Below, piece by piece: positions 1 to 8,040 of a stretch of DNA of 17,090 bases. Under the pieces are notes generated by a model. That model had not been told where the DNA came from. It searched no databases and was given only the letters and a program-made list of their open reading frames with translations. The stretch comes from Chromera velia (Eukaryota > Sar > Chromeraceae), in NCBI GenBank assembly GCA_018398765.1, contig JAHBMJ010000804.1, positions 1 to 17,090 on the forward strand, written 5' to 3'. Each line of letters opens with the position of its first letter. The stretch's first letter is position 1. The position numbers and the translations under genes were made by a program.

Positions 1-250
<250 letters not shown>

Positions 251-465
251 GTGCCTAAGTTTGTGCGCGCGTGTGTGAACCGTTTTCAGTTTATGGCTGA
301 AGCAAACGAGACGGAGAGCCTCAGGGTGCACTGAATGTAGAGAACGAGAAGTGTGGTGGATTGAACCCAAGTAGAACCGACCTTTTGGATATCTGGATCG
401 TAGTTTTGTGCGTGCGTGCGTACATGGGGGCACTTCTGTGTCAATGTTTATATGTATGTTTATAT

Positions 466-542
466 GTGTGTGTGTGTGTGTGTGTATGTTTATGTGTGTG
501 TGTGTGTGTGCCTCTGTGTGAATGTTTATATGTATGTTTATA

Positions 543-591
<49 letters not shown>

Positions 592-592
592 T
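466..592. repeat. (TG)n microsatellite, first unit
   Basis: TG dinucleotide runs are broken by TATGTTTATG and CCTCTGTGTGAATG segments. The inner phrase TGTTTATATGTATGTTTATA occurs at about 446 and 524, so the tract has itself been duplicated locally. Confidence 0.93.
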
Positions 593-801
593 TGTGCGCG
601 CGAGTGTGAACAGTTGTGAGTTTGTAGTTGAAGCAAACGAGACGGAGAGCCTCAGGGTGCACTGAATTTAGAGAACGAGAAAATGTAGTGGATTGAACCC
701 AAGCAGAACCGACCTTTTGGTACCTTTTAGACATCTGGATCATACTTTTGTGCGTGCGTGCATGCGGGCACATCTGTGTGAATGTTTATATGTATGTACG
801 C

Positions 802-805
<4 letters not shown>

Positions 806-846
<41 letters not shown>
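806..846. repeat. (TG)n microsatellite, second unit
   Basis: This is a nearly pure TG run inside the second copy of the 331-bp unit. It is shorter than the first-unit tract. Confidence 0.93.
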
Positions 847-848
<2 letters not shown>

Positions 849-940
849 GCTGGGTGGGTGCGTGCATTGCGTGTGTATCTTTGTCTCTCTTGGTTTTTCT
901 TTCTCTCTCTCAGAGCCTCTCTTTCACTCTGTGTGCCTGT

Positions 941-969
941 GTCTGTCTGTCTGTCTGTCTGTCTGTCTG
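941..969. repeat. (CTGT)n tetranucleotide repeat
   Basis: About seven perfect GTCT/CTGT units follow a CT-rich stretch (880-940). Simple repeat with no coding potential. Confidence 0.9.
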
Positions 970-2200
970 CATCACCGTACCTTCGTGTGAGTGACTTATG
1001 AAAAGCTTCTGGAAAGTAAACCTGTTGGGGGCTGAACAGTTTTGAAACGGCCATGCCTCTCGTTTTTTCTTTTTCTGTGGACCTATACAATACAGCATAG
1101 TTCTGTACGTATGCTACGTATGCCTTGATGCAATTGAAGCTGCAAATTTTCATGTACAGTGTTAGATGTGACACATATGATATTGGATGCCATTTTTTGT
1201 ATGACTTTCTCAGTAAATTACGGTACGTCTAACTTAGTGTCACTATATCTGACCCCATGTCTTCCTAAGTCTTCAAGTTATCCACATTTTAAACAATGTT
1301 CCTTTTATATGAAAAAAAAACAAAGTTTTGGAAAAAAAAATCATAATAAAGCTAATAGAGTGAGTAAAGTAAATTGTAAAGACGGCATGGATTTGCAAAT
1401 CAAAAAAATGGAACACTTTAAATATTTTAGTTGCACGTTCTGATATGAATTCTGCTAGGAATCCTGCAGCAAACATAAAATGTCGTGGTACATAACCTAG
1501 GTCGTTAAAAAAAATTTAAACGCCCAATCAATGGTACTCAATGGCCGTTATGGTTACTAATTGTTAATCGTTTCTTATGAGCCGCTGAAACATTTTTTAC
1601 TAGAATACATCATATTGAGATCTTCTTTTCATAATATTTCTAATTAAACGTTATTGAACATCTAAACCTCTTAAAACGTCTGTCGAAATATAAAATGTTT
1701 CGTTCACTTTTCAGTATTTAACCTCACAATTCAAGTTTTGTAAAATTTAGAGTGCAACGACTTTTTTTTTCGATAATAATTTTTCTTTTTTGAAAAATTC
1801 TAATTCAGTTGAAAGCCTTCTGCAAGAACAAGGTGGGGCGGCGACGCCAGGAATCCGCCGCAGCTTGTATATCATAGCCTCCCGTACGCATGTTGCAGTC
1901 GATCACAAAGTTGTGTTGCATTTTTTGTCAAAATTCTCCGGCCTTGAGCATGCCATGGCGCGCGCGCGCATTCTTCGCGCGAACTCTCGATCCTCGGACG
2001 TCTTTCACGTAGAATACGTACGTACGTATGTATTAATGATCGAAAACCTATAAAGACACTCTCTTTTCTCCAAGGCCATGGCCCCCTTCCGAAGGACGGA
2101 AAGCCCCATATTTGCTCCCTCAAGAGCTGAGAGCACGCTCTGTTTTTATGCTTTCAGGGGAGCGACAAAGTGCGTAGGCTGAGGTCAAGTACCGGGACAC
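970..2200. other. AT-rich intergenic region, no supported gene
   Basis: This stretch is AT-rich with many homopolymer A/T runs. No open frame has convincing coding character. The notable features are a GCGCGCGCGC run near 1960-1972, an (ACGT)n stretch near 2016-2028, and a polypyrimidine-AG acceptor-like site with AG at 2156-2157. That site could end a 5' UTR intron of the downstream ankyrin gene. A TAG at 2175-2177, in frame with the ankyrin ATG, argues against an upstream coding exon joined in that frame. Confidence 0.6.
1366..1502 (+). pseudogene. Possible degraded non-LTR retrotransposon RT C-terminal fragment
   Basis: The plus strand encodes ...MDLQIKKMEHFKYFSCTF, then a stop. A +1 shift gives DMNSARNPAANIKCR. 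The order V/M-x-x-FKY(L)G-x-x-(T)F followed by a charged stretch resembles the segment just after the reverse-transcriptase core of non-LTR elements, which typically reads FKYLG. The usual G is replaced by S, and a frameshift would be needed. No catalytic YxDD motif or endonuclease was found nearby. The match is short and could be chance. Confidence 0.22.
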
Positions 2201-2204
2201 AAAA

Positions 2205-2954
2205 ATGACGTCAAACAACACGCAACCTTCAGAAGTGCCTTCTACGTGCGACAATCCAGCAAATCAGCTGCTTCTCCACTATGTCACGATTCATAACAGG
2301 GAGCAAGTCTACCTTCTCCTCCGCATGGGTGAAGCAAGCCCAAACGCTGCCGGTTTGACGGGGACAACGGGCCTCCACATTGCAGCTCGGGAAGGAAAAC
2401 TCGACATGACAGAGATCCTGCTGCATTTTGGGGCTGACGTAAACCGCAAAGAAGACCTCAGTATTGGAGGACAAACCGCTTTACACCATGCTGCGGTGGC
2501 GAACCATCTCGGTGAGTATTCTGTTTTTTCAATGCGGCCGTCAGGCGTAGAGAAGATATATTCTTCTGGGACACACATGTTTGCATGCTCTTTTTTTCGT
2601 GCAGCGATTGCAAAGATGCTTTTACGGGGTGGAGCCAACCCCACGATGCAGAACAAGCTTGGACACTCTCCTCTTCACGTCGCAGCCCGCCACGGATACT
2701 TTGAAATGGCCAAACTTCTCTTCTCACATGGGGCGGACGTGAACCAACGAGACTACAGCGGGTTCAACGCATCCTATTGGGCAAAAGAATACCGATTTTT
2801 CGCCATTGTTGAGCTCCTTGGGCCCCCCCTTTATCTGAGTACCCAACAACTTTGCAATTACAACAAAGAGGCCTTGGAAATCCTGGGGCTGAAGCTCGTA
2901 ATGCCCAAGCAGAAGAAAGGTGCCAAAGCGAAGGGGAAGGGAAAGAAGAAATAA
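2205..2954 (+). CDS. Ankyrin-repeat protein with one 93-nt intron (218 aa)
   Basis: Exons 2205-2511 and 2605-2954 join in phase 1 (codon 103, Ala) to give 218 residues. Three good ankyrin repeats are visible: about 54-86 (TGLHIAAREGKLDMTEILL then HFGADVN), 89-121 (TALHHAA...IAKMLLRGGANP) and 122-154 (SPLHVAARHGYFEMAKLLF then SHGADVN). A degenerate cap precedes them at about 17-49, and a degenerate repeat follows at about 155-174. The C-terminus (202-218) is a Lys/Gly/Ala tail, PKQKKGAKAKGKGKKK, which could be a nuclear or nucleic-acid-binding basic tail. Splicing is supported because removing the intron restores the repeat joining VANHL to AIAKMLLRGG. The ATG lies in an A-rich context (CAAAAATG), and an in-frame TAG 27 bases upstream supports this start. 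There is no catalytic domain, signal peptide or membrane segment. Ankyrin repeats are general protein-binding scaffolds, so the partner and exact function cannot be told. Confidence 0.88.
   Translation: MTSNNTQPSEVPSTCDNPANQLLLHYVTIHNREQVYLLLRMGEASPNAAGLTGTTGLHIAAREGKLDMTEILLHFGADVNRKEDLSIGGQTALHHAAVANHLGEYSVFSMRPSGVEKIYSSGTHMFACSFFRAAIAKMLLRGGANPTMQNKLGHSPLHVAARHGYFEMAKLLFSHGADVNQRDYSGFNASYWAKEYRFFAIVELLGPPLYLSTQQLCNYNKEALEILGLKLVMPKQKKGAKAKGKGKKK
2512..2604 (+). other. Intron of the ankyrin gene (93 nt, stop-free, multiple of three)
   Basis: The donor is G|GTGAGTATT and the acceptor is CTTTTTTTCGTGCAG|CG, both good matches to eukaryotic consensus. The intron falls in the middle of an ankyrin repeat. 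It is 93 nt long with no stop in the coding frame, so retaining it would insert 31 residues without breaking the frame. Confidence 0.85.
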
Positions 2955-3129
2955 GCACACCATATTCTCACCCCCCCTGTCGCCCAATTCCTTCATATCT
3001 CTGCTGTACCGGCTCTAGCATTTTGTGTGAGAGACCAGACACTCCATCGGAAACACTTCAATGTGTAGCAACACTGCAAGCCAAACGGGTGCTCTTAAAA
3101 CTTTCATGTGTTAACACAATGAATGGATA

Positions 3130-3135
3130 AATAAA
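3130..3135 (+). promoter_or_regulatory. Candidate polyadenylation signal AATAAA
   Basis: A canonical AATAAA lies about 175 bases past the ankyrin stop codon, followed by AT-rich sequence. Its position suits a 3' UTR end. Whether this lineage uses AATAAA is not known from the window. Confidence 0.35.
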
Positions 3136-3164
3136 TTACGATAAATTACTGAGTGAAAGAAATG

Positions 3165-3432
3165 AAGAACTGAACGAATCAATGAATGCATCAATTCATG
3201 AATGAGTGAGTGAATGAAAAAGTGACTGGTGGGATTAAAGGCTTGTGTAAACGAGCCAACGAACCGACGAACGAAGGAACGAACAGACGAATGAATGAAT
3301 GAATGAACGAATGAATGAACGAATGAACGAATGAAGGAAGGAAGGACAGAAGGAAGGAAGGCAGGAAGGAAGGAAGGAAGGAAGGAAGGGAAGGAAGGAA
3401 GGGAGGAAATAAATAAGGAAGGAAGGAAGGAT
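3165..3432. repeat. Tetranucleotide repeats (GAAT/GAAC)n and (GGAA)n
   Basis: A degenerate GAAT/GAGT stretch is followed by regular GAAC/GAAT units (about 3248-3340), then GGAA units (about 3337-3432) with interruptions such as GGACAG, GGCAG and AAATAAATAA. The tetranucleotide period keeps the minus strand open, as Ser/Phe/Leu/Pro-rich frames. Those are repeat artefacts, not genes. Confidence 0.93.
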
Positions 3433-3750
3433 TGGATGCAAGATGCGTTACCGTGAGTACGGTGGTTATTCACGTGCGTACATGGACAAAGAAATACAAG
3501 AGGGAGAAACCGAGGGAGGAAGAAATGAGCAAGGAAGGAAGGGGGGAAGGGTCCACTGGGAGCTCACTGAGGAGTACATGCATTCAAAACATACAATAAG
3601 TAAATTAAATTGATCAAACTATAGCGTTTATTTCAAATTTATCTATCTTTTTGTTGTTCCCTGGTTTCTTTCTTTATTGTAAATCTTTCACCTCTTCCTT
3701 TGTTAAATTCTTTGTCTATCTTTTTTATAATGCACCCCACTGTGACCTTC
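3433..3750. other. Intergenic spacer, nothing recognised
   Basis: The spacer has purine-rich sequence with scattered GGAA/GGGA units to about 3550, then AT-rich and pyrimidine-rich sequence up to the start of the palindromic element. No open frame or RNA gene is recognised. Confidence 0.6.
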
Positions 3751-4240
3751 CCTGCAGTTAGCCAGGATTTTGCGGGATTTTAGCACAGGATTTTAGCGGA
3801 TTTTACGGGATTTTGGCCAGGATTTTAGCGGATTTTGGCGGATTTTGCCCAGGATTCTGCCAGACTCTTAACCTTAAAGATATAATCCCTAGACCTAGGA
3901 TTTTAGAATCTAAAATCCTGGAAGAAAGCTAAAATCCTAGCCTCTTCCTAGGATTTTATGGGATTTTACGGGATTATACGGGATTTCACGGGATTTTACG
4001 GGAAAGATATAATCCCGTAAAATCCTGTAAAATCTTAGCATTCATTTCTAAAATCCTATAATCCAGGATTTTAGTTTTTATAATCCCTAGAGCCAGGATT
4101 TTAGATTCTAAAATCCTGGAGAAATAGCCCAGCAGAATCCTGGGCAAAATCCGCCTAAATCCGCTAAAATCCTGGCCAAAATCTCGTAAAATCCGCTAAA
4201 ATCCTGGGCTAAAATCCCGCAAAATCCTAGCTACCTGCAG
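3751..4240. mobile_element. Palindromic foldback/MITE-like element 1, iterated GGATTTT motif
   Basis: The left arm (3751-3875) and right arm (4118-4240) are near-complete reverse complements. Both ends carry CCTGCAG followed by N-TAGC-(C/T)-AGGATTTTGCGGG and further GGATTTTAGC, GGATTTTACG and GGATTTTGGCC units. The interior is also built from GGATTTT/AAAATCC units. The innermost hairpin is GGGATTTTACGGGA paired with TCCCGTAAAATCC at about 3989-4027. TA dinucleotides at 3759-3760 and 4232-4233 could be a Tc1/mariner-type TA duplication, but the inverted repeat continues outward through CCTGCAG, so the true ends are uncertain. There is no coding capacity, so the element would be non-autonomous. 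Confidence 0.8.
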
Positions 4241-4928
4241 GATTCATAAAAAGTTCTTCATGTTGGTGCTTTATCTTTATTTCTTGCTGCGTCTCTCCCT
4301 CTTTGGCTTCTTCTATCCCTCCCTCCTACTCATTTCTTTCCCCTGCAGTAGAAAATTAAGAATAAATAAATTAAGAATAAATTACTTTTAGAAGTGGAAT
4401 AGTAATTGGATGATTTAATATGAGTTATTATATATATGATCAGATAGTAATTTCTTTTCTTGAACCCCTTCAATTTAGGCTTCAAACATGCTATTACATG
4501 CAAGACTCCACCCATGTACGTACAAACATGTACTAATAACTCTCTCCCATCTAAAGCCGGCCAATTAATAGACCTAGCCGAAACAGCAGCTTAGCTGCTG
4601 CAGCTGTTCTAGTATTCGGTCTACTTCTACTTAAAAACCCCTCTCCCAACCTACTCCTGGCTACTAAGCTCCCAACTCGGGGAGGCTGGATCATCTCCAT
4701 CTTAAATAGTGTCTAGCAGCTCTAGCTCTTCCATCATGAGTCTAATGCTAGGTCTAATGCAGACTCTCATCTTCGATTCACTGAAGAACAACTGTCAACT
4801 GATTGTGAAGAAGACTAAAAGGTTTTTTAAATAAATTTATATAGAACAGATTCAGAGTTTCTCTCATTTTTGACATAGGCTAAGCCTTTTAAATAAAATG
4901 ATAAATCACAACCTACCCTACAAAGACC
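4241..4928. other. AT-rich spacer between palindromic elements
   Basis: No gene is recognised. It contains pyrimidine-rich sequence (4256-4346), AT-rich sequence (4347-4460) and a more mixed segment (4550-4800) with a small hairpin at 4590-4606. Repeated CCTACCCTA motifs (about 4912-4934) lead into the next element. Confidence 0.6.
4590..4606. repeat. Short perfect hairpin CAGCAGC-TTA-GCTGCTG
   Basis: The stem is 7 bp with a 3-nt loop. Flanking sequence adds weaker pairing between AGACC...CCGAA (about 4570) and TTCGGTCT (4615-4622). It is not a tRNA and no function is assigned. Confidence 0.4.
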
Positions 4929-4963
4929 TACCCTATAAAAGTGTACCCGAAAAGACAGTCTTA

Positions 4964-5003
4964 GTGTACCAAAAATTGATATCGATGTCAATTTTTGATA
5001 CAC
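4964..5003. repeat. 40-bp imperfect palindrome near left end of element 2
   Basis: The left half, GTGTACCAAAAATTGATATC, pairs with the following 20 bases with two mismatches. It is the counterpart of the perfect palindrome at 6701-6740. Confidence 0.8.
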
Positions 5004-5068
5004 TTTCATAGGGGGGGCATTGACTTAAAGTTTGTTCCTAGCATCTGGCCAGGCCCTATGTGTCGGTA

Positions 5069-5076
5069 CACTTTCA
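5069..5076. repeat. 8-bp target-site duplication, left copy (CACTTTCA)
   Basis: CACTTTCA lies directly before the TAGGGTTGG end of the inserted element. The identical octamer lies directly after the other end at 5895-5902. Confidence 0.8.
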
Positions 5077-5894
5077 TAGGGTTGGTAAATACCGTGGGCA
5101 ATAAATGCCATTATCGATGCTAAACGAATAAACGGCACTGATCGACAATGACATTTATATTTCAATACAGTGCCGACATTTCATAGTTTGCCTAGATTAA
5201 TAGTGTCAATCTTTGATGAAAGTATACCAAAGTTGCCAAACTAGATCAAACTATAATCAAATCTATGACTTTCTTTTTGACTTCTATTTTTATCTTTCTT
5301 AAGTTTTTGAATTCTAAAAGTGTCTTGACTGTAGACCACATTGTCATCACAAGTTCCACAACCTATTTATCATCAAGTGACTCAGTGTGACTGACTAAAA
5401 TCGATCTAAATTTAGTTAAAATCATATTAACAAGTCTGTTTTCATCCAGGCTGTTAGATAGGGGGAATGCCTAGAATGGTAAGACAATCATAATGATCGC
5501 CCGATTCTCGGGCTAACCAAAAGATATAGGCATCTCTGCGTATACGTTTCTTTCCTGTCAGTGCCACTCTCCTGTATTGGTTGCTTTTTTGGATGTAGAA
5601 TGATATAGACATGGATGCGTATTTTAAGGAGATGAGACAAGAGAAGGATCTCGCAATATACCCTCTCCAGATGTCAATACGCCGATCGCTTTGGCACATA
5701 ATATCACGTCAGGCTATGTTAGGCGCAAAAATAAATGCTTTTTATGCACACATTTTATGTGTCTGATCCATTAATATCTATATACTGCACACTAAATGCC
5801 ACTTTGGCTACAAAATACCGTTTTAAATGCCGATGTCGGCACTATAGGTGTTGCAAATGTCAATATTTGGCACTGACGGCATTTACCAACCCTA
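5077..5894. mobile_element. Non-autonomous hAT-like element nested in element 2
   Basis: The element is 818 bp. Its terminal inverted repeats match at 17 of 18 positions: TAGGGTTGGTAAATACCG at the left, and the reverse complement of the right end reads TAGGGTTGGTAAATGCCG. It is flanked by identical 8-bp CACTTTCA duplications. An 8-bp duplication together with ends starting TAGGG is characteristic of the hAT superfamily. AAATGCC/GGCATTT motifs recur near both ends (about 5103, 5795, 5825, 5879), like hAT subterminal repeats. The longest open frame, 81 codons on the minus strand at 5454-5699, has no transposase likeness, so movement would need a transposase supplied elsewhere. Confidence 0.8.
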
Positions 5895-5902
5895 CACTTT
5901 CA
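5895..5902. repeat. 8-bp target-site duplication, right copy (CACTTTCA)
   Basis: Identical to 5069-5076 and immediately outside the hAT-like right end. The duplicated octamer belongs to the left arm of element 2. Confidence 0.8.
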
Positions 5903-5937
5903 AAAATTGACATCAACTTTCACATATCGGTTTGAAA

Positions 5938-6034
5938 GAACTATGAAGAGTTAGAAGCTCAAACTGATAACGGTTAACAGTCAACTGTAGATCTCTGAGC
6001 ATGCTTAGTATGAGCTTCTAACTGTTTATAGTTG
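5938..6034. repeat. ~100-bp hairpin module, copy 1
   Basis: The module begins GAACTATGAAGAGTTAGAAG and ends with its approximate reverse complement, GAGCTTCTAACTGTTTATAG. The module can therefore fold on itself. It also pairs with copy 4 as the outer arm of the larger palindrome. Confidence 0.8.
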
Positions 6035-6151
6035 TTAAAAAAAAATATGATAAAAAATTGATATCAATTTTTTTTTAATTTTTTTCTTATATAAAAAAAT
6101 TGATATCAAAAAATAAAAATTGGTATCAAAATTTTTATCACTTTTTTTCTT

Positions 6152-6254
6152 AAGAACTATAAAGAGTTAGAAGCTCAAACTAACAACGCTTGTAAGTCAT
6201 AAAAAGATGTATAAGCACTGTTAGTTTCAACTTCCAACTCTTTATACTTTGTAA
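6152..6254. repeat. ~100-bp hairpin module, copy 2
   Basis: It begins AAGAACTATAAAGAGTTAGA and ends CAACTTCCAACTCTTTATAC. It is self-complementary, and is the reverse-complement partner of copy 3 in the nested palindrome. Confidence 0.8.
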
Positions 6255-6313
6255 GAAAAAAATGTTTAAAAAGTTTAAAAAAAATGATATCAATTTTTTT
6301 ATATAAAGATTTC

Positions 6314-6417
6314 TCATAAAGTATAAAGAGTTAGAAGCTCAAACTAATAGTGCGTATACATTTTTGTATGACCTATAAGTGGTTTTAGTTTCAACTTCTA
6401 AGTCTTTATGGTTCATA
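6314..6417. repeat. ~100-bp hairpin module, copy 3
   Basis: It begins with TCATAAAGTATAAAGAGTTA and ends with CAACTTCTAAGTCTTTATGG. The loop shares TGTATGACCTATAAGTGG with the reverse complement of copy 2 in diverged form. Confidence 0.78.
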
Positions 6418-6553
6418 AAAAAAATATGTTCAAAAAAAACATATATAAAAAAAGTGCACTAAAAATTGATATAAAAATTGACATCAATGTATAAAAAAAT
6501 TGACTATCAATTTTTAAAAAATTGATATTAATTTTTTATCATATTTTTTCTCA

Positions 6554-6653
6554 ACAACTATAAACAGTTAGAGGTTTATACTAACATGCTAAGAGATCTA
6601 CAGTTGACTGTTAACCGTTATGAGTTTGAGCTTCTAACTCTTTATAGTTCTTT
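6554..6653. repeat. ~100-bp hairpin module, copy 4
   Basis: It is the reverse complement of copy 1, with only a few substitutions and one indel across about 84 compared bases. The shared loop includes AGATCTACAGTTGACTGTTA and AACCGTTAT. Confidence 0.8.
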
Positions 6654-6700
6654 CAAACCGATGTATGAAATAGTGTGAAAATTGATGTCAATTTTTAAAA

Positions 6701-6740
6701 GTGTACCAAAAATTGACATCGATGTCAATTTTTGGTACAC
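6701..6740. repeat. Perfect 40-bp palindrome
   Basis: GTGTACCAAAAATTGACATC is followed immediately by its exact reverse complement, with no loop. It sits 6 bp inside the right terminal repeat of element 2. Confidence 0.95.
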
Positions 6741-6763
6741 TTTTTGGGTACACTTTTATAGGG

Positions 6764-7169
6764 TAAGAATTTAGATAGGAATTTAGAAGAATTTACAGAG
6801 GAATTTAGACAGGAATTTAGAGGATTTTAGAGGAATTTAGAAAGGAATCTAAAGGAATTTAGACGCTAAATTAGAGCTCTAAATTCCTAAACTTTGGAGG
6901 AGTGTTTTAGAGGTCGATTTCTCATGAACTATGATGAGTTAGAATTTGATATGAGCAGTGTTTATAGACCTATATATGGGTCTATAAGCACCGTGAATAT
7001 CAAGTTCTAACTGATTATAGTTCATAAAAAATCAACCTCCAAAGATTACTAAATTCCTCTAAAATCCTCTCTTTAAATTCCTTTAGATTCCTAGCTAAAT
7101 TCCTCTATTTAAATTCGATATCCTCTAAATTCCTATCTAAATTCCTCTAAATTCTTGTCTAAATTCCTA
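6764..7169. mobile_element. Palindromic foldback/MITE-like element 3, iterated GGAATTTAGA motif
   Basis: The arms are iterated GGAATTTAGA/GGATTTTAGA units (6767-6910) and their reverse complements (about 7030-7167). A long central hairpin (about 6919-7030) has TATAGACC-TATATAT-GGGTCTATA at its tip, and the arms are symmetric about position 6970. TA at 6764-6765 and at 7168-7169 bounds the inverted repeat, and the left TA is shared with the end of element 2. There is no coding capacity. Confidence 0.78.
6926..7024. repeat. ~100-bp hairpin module, copy 5 (in element 3)
   Basis: It begins GAACTATGATGAGTTAGAAT and ends AAGTTCTAACTGATTATAGT. The outer arm is clearly related to the GAACTATAAAGAGTTAGAAG arm found four times in element 2, while the middle differs. 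Confidence 0.7.
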
Positions 7170-7526
7170 GGTCTTTGCAGAGTATACGGAAAAGTTTATG
7201 CTAAAAGTGTTATTTAAAGTGAAGAATTAAGGTTATAAAAAAAAGAATTGAATGTCTTTCCTGCTAGGCCCTGCATTACATTTAAAAAAATTAAAATAAA
7301 ATATCGAAAAAACTTTTTTTTTTAAATATATTTTTTTATTTATGTATCATGACACTAGTCATAGCAGTCAACAAACAAACAACTGTTGTTCAAGTGTTGC
7401 AGGAGTGTTGCACCGTTGGGGTGTTGCATAAAAAACTGTATGTACGTTTGGGTTGATAAATAAAAAAAGAAAAAAAAGATCAGAAACTTTCTTTTTTTTC
7501 TTTTTTTTTTTTTATTTATGGAGTGT
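7170..7526. other. AT-rich spacer with homopolymer tracts
   Basis: No gene is recognised. Poly-T/poly-A tracts lie at about 7313-7322 and 7489-7513. GCTAGGCCCT near 7264 is the inverted form of AGGGCCTAGC near 7527, so these two could be facing ends of neighbouring DNA elements. Confidence 0.55.
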
Positions 7527-8040
7527 AGGGCCTAGCTTTTCCGGCCTTTTCACTAGTAGTAAGGACGAGAAAAGGTGCATAGGTGTAAGGTGCAAGGTGC
7601 TTTGGACAAATACACCTGAATTCAGGTGCATTTCAGGTGTATTCATCAGGTGCATTGTTTCTACTATAAAAATATAAATTAAAAAGCCGTCGCCTAGGGT
7701 TTTTAGCCATTAAAAAGCACCTGATTCAATGCCTAAACACTCTTTCTCATATAGCATAGCTGCACAATCTTTTATCATAAGAATTTGATTGAAAAACATA
7801 TAAAAAGTTGATAAAAACTGATAGCAAGTCTCGTTTTTGAATTATGAAAACGATCCTTTGAACTGGATTCAACTATACTGCAGCATTTCACTTTTTACAA
7901 ATGCATTCTCATGTCATTCATCAACAAATCGAAAAACAGCAAAAGCATTCCAACGATGGGGAATCTTCTCAATTTTGTGGAGAAACGGGCTAAACGGTGC
8001 TGTCCGAAGCATAAAAGACATGCCGCTGCCTGAGCAAAGA

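Larger units (their letters stand above)
258..850. repeat. Tandem duplication of a ~331-bp unit with TG microsatellite
   Basis: Two units are seen, starting near 258 and 590. Both begin with a TTTGTGCGCGCG-like segment followed by GTGTGAAC. Both continue with AGCAAACGAGACGGAGAGCC (at 301 and 632, period 331), CTCAGGGTGCACTGAAT, GATTGAACCCAAG, AGAACCGACCTTTTGG and GTGCGTGCGTGC, and end in a TATGT/TGTG tract. The copies differ by scattered substitutions and small indels. The short open frames across the TG tract arise because TG repeats lack stops on both strands, and I do not treat them as genes. Confidence 0.85.
4929..6765. mobile_element. TA-flanked palindromic element 2, interrupted by a hAT-like insertion
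   Basis: The ends are perfect 20-bp inverted repeats: TACCCTATAAAAGTGTACCC at 4929-4948 and its reverse complement at 6746-6765. If TA is the target duplication, the terminal repeat begins CCCTATAAAAGTG, which would suit the Tc1/mariner superfamily. Just inside each end is a 40-bp palindrome, imperfect at 4964-5003 and perfect at 6701-6740. The part right of the insertion (5895-6700) is one large palindrome centred near 6295. Its outer arms (about 5928-6075 and 6518-6662) are near-identical reverse complements, and its inner arms carry a second pair (6152-6254 and 6314-6417). No transposase frame is seen. Confidence 0.75.

Noticed and set aside
361-1001. Cys/Val-rich plus-strand and His/Thr-rich minus-strand open frames over TG and CTGT repeats
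   Set aside because: They are produced by dinucleotide and tetranucleotide repeats lacking stops, with several overlapping frames open at once and no domain.
1790-2053. Plus-strand 87-codon frame upstream of the ankyrin gene as a first exon
   Set aside because: An in-frame TAG (2175-2177) precedes the ankyrin ATG, and no clear donor links the frame to the downstream acceptor.
3111-3473. Minus-strand Ser/Phe/Leu/Pro-repeat open frame
   Set aside because: It is a direct translation of GAAT/GGAA tetranucleotide repeats.
5454-5699. 81-codon minus-strand frame inside the hAT-like element as a transposase remnant
   Set aside because: No DDE or hAT C-terminal motif, and it is far too short. Judged a chance frame.
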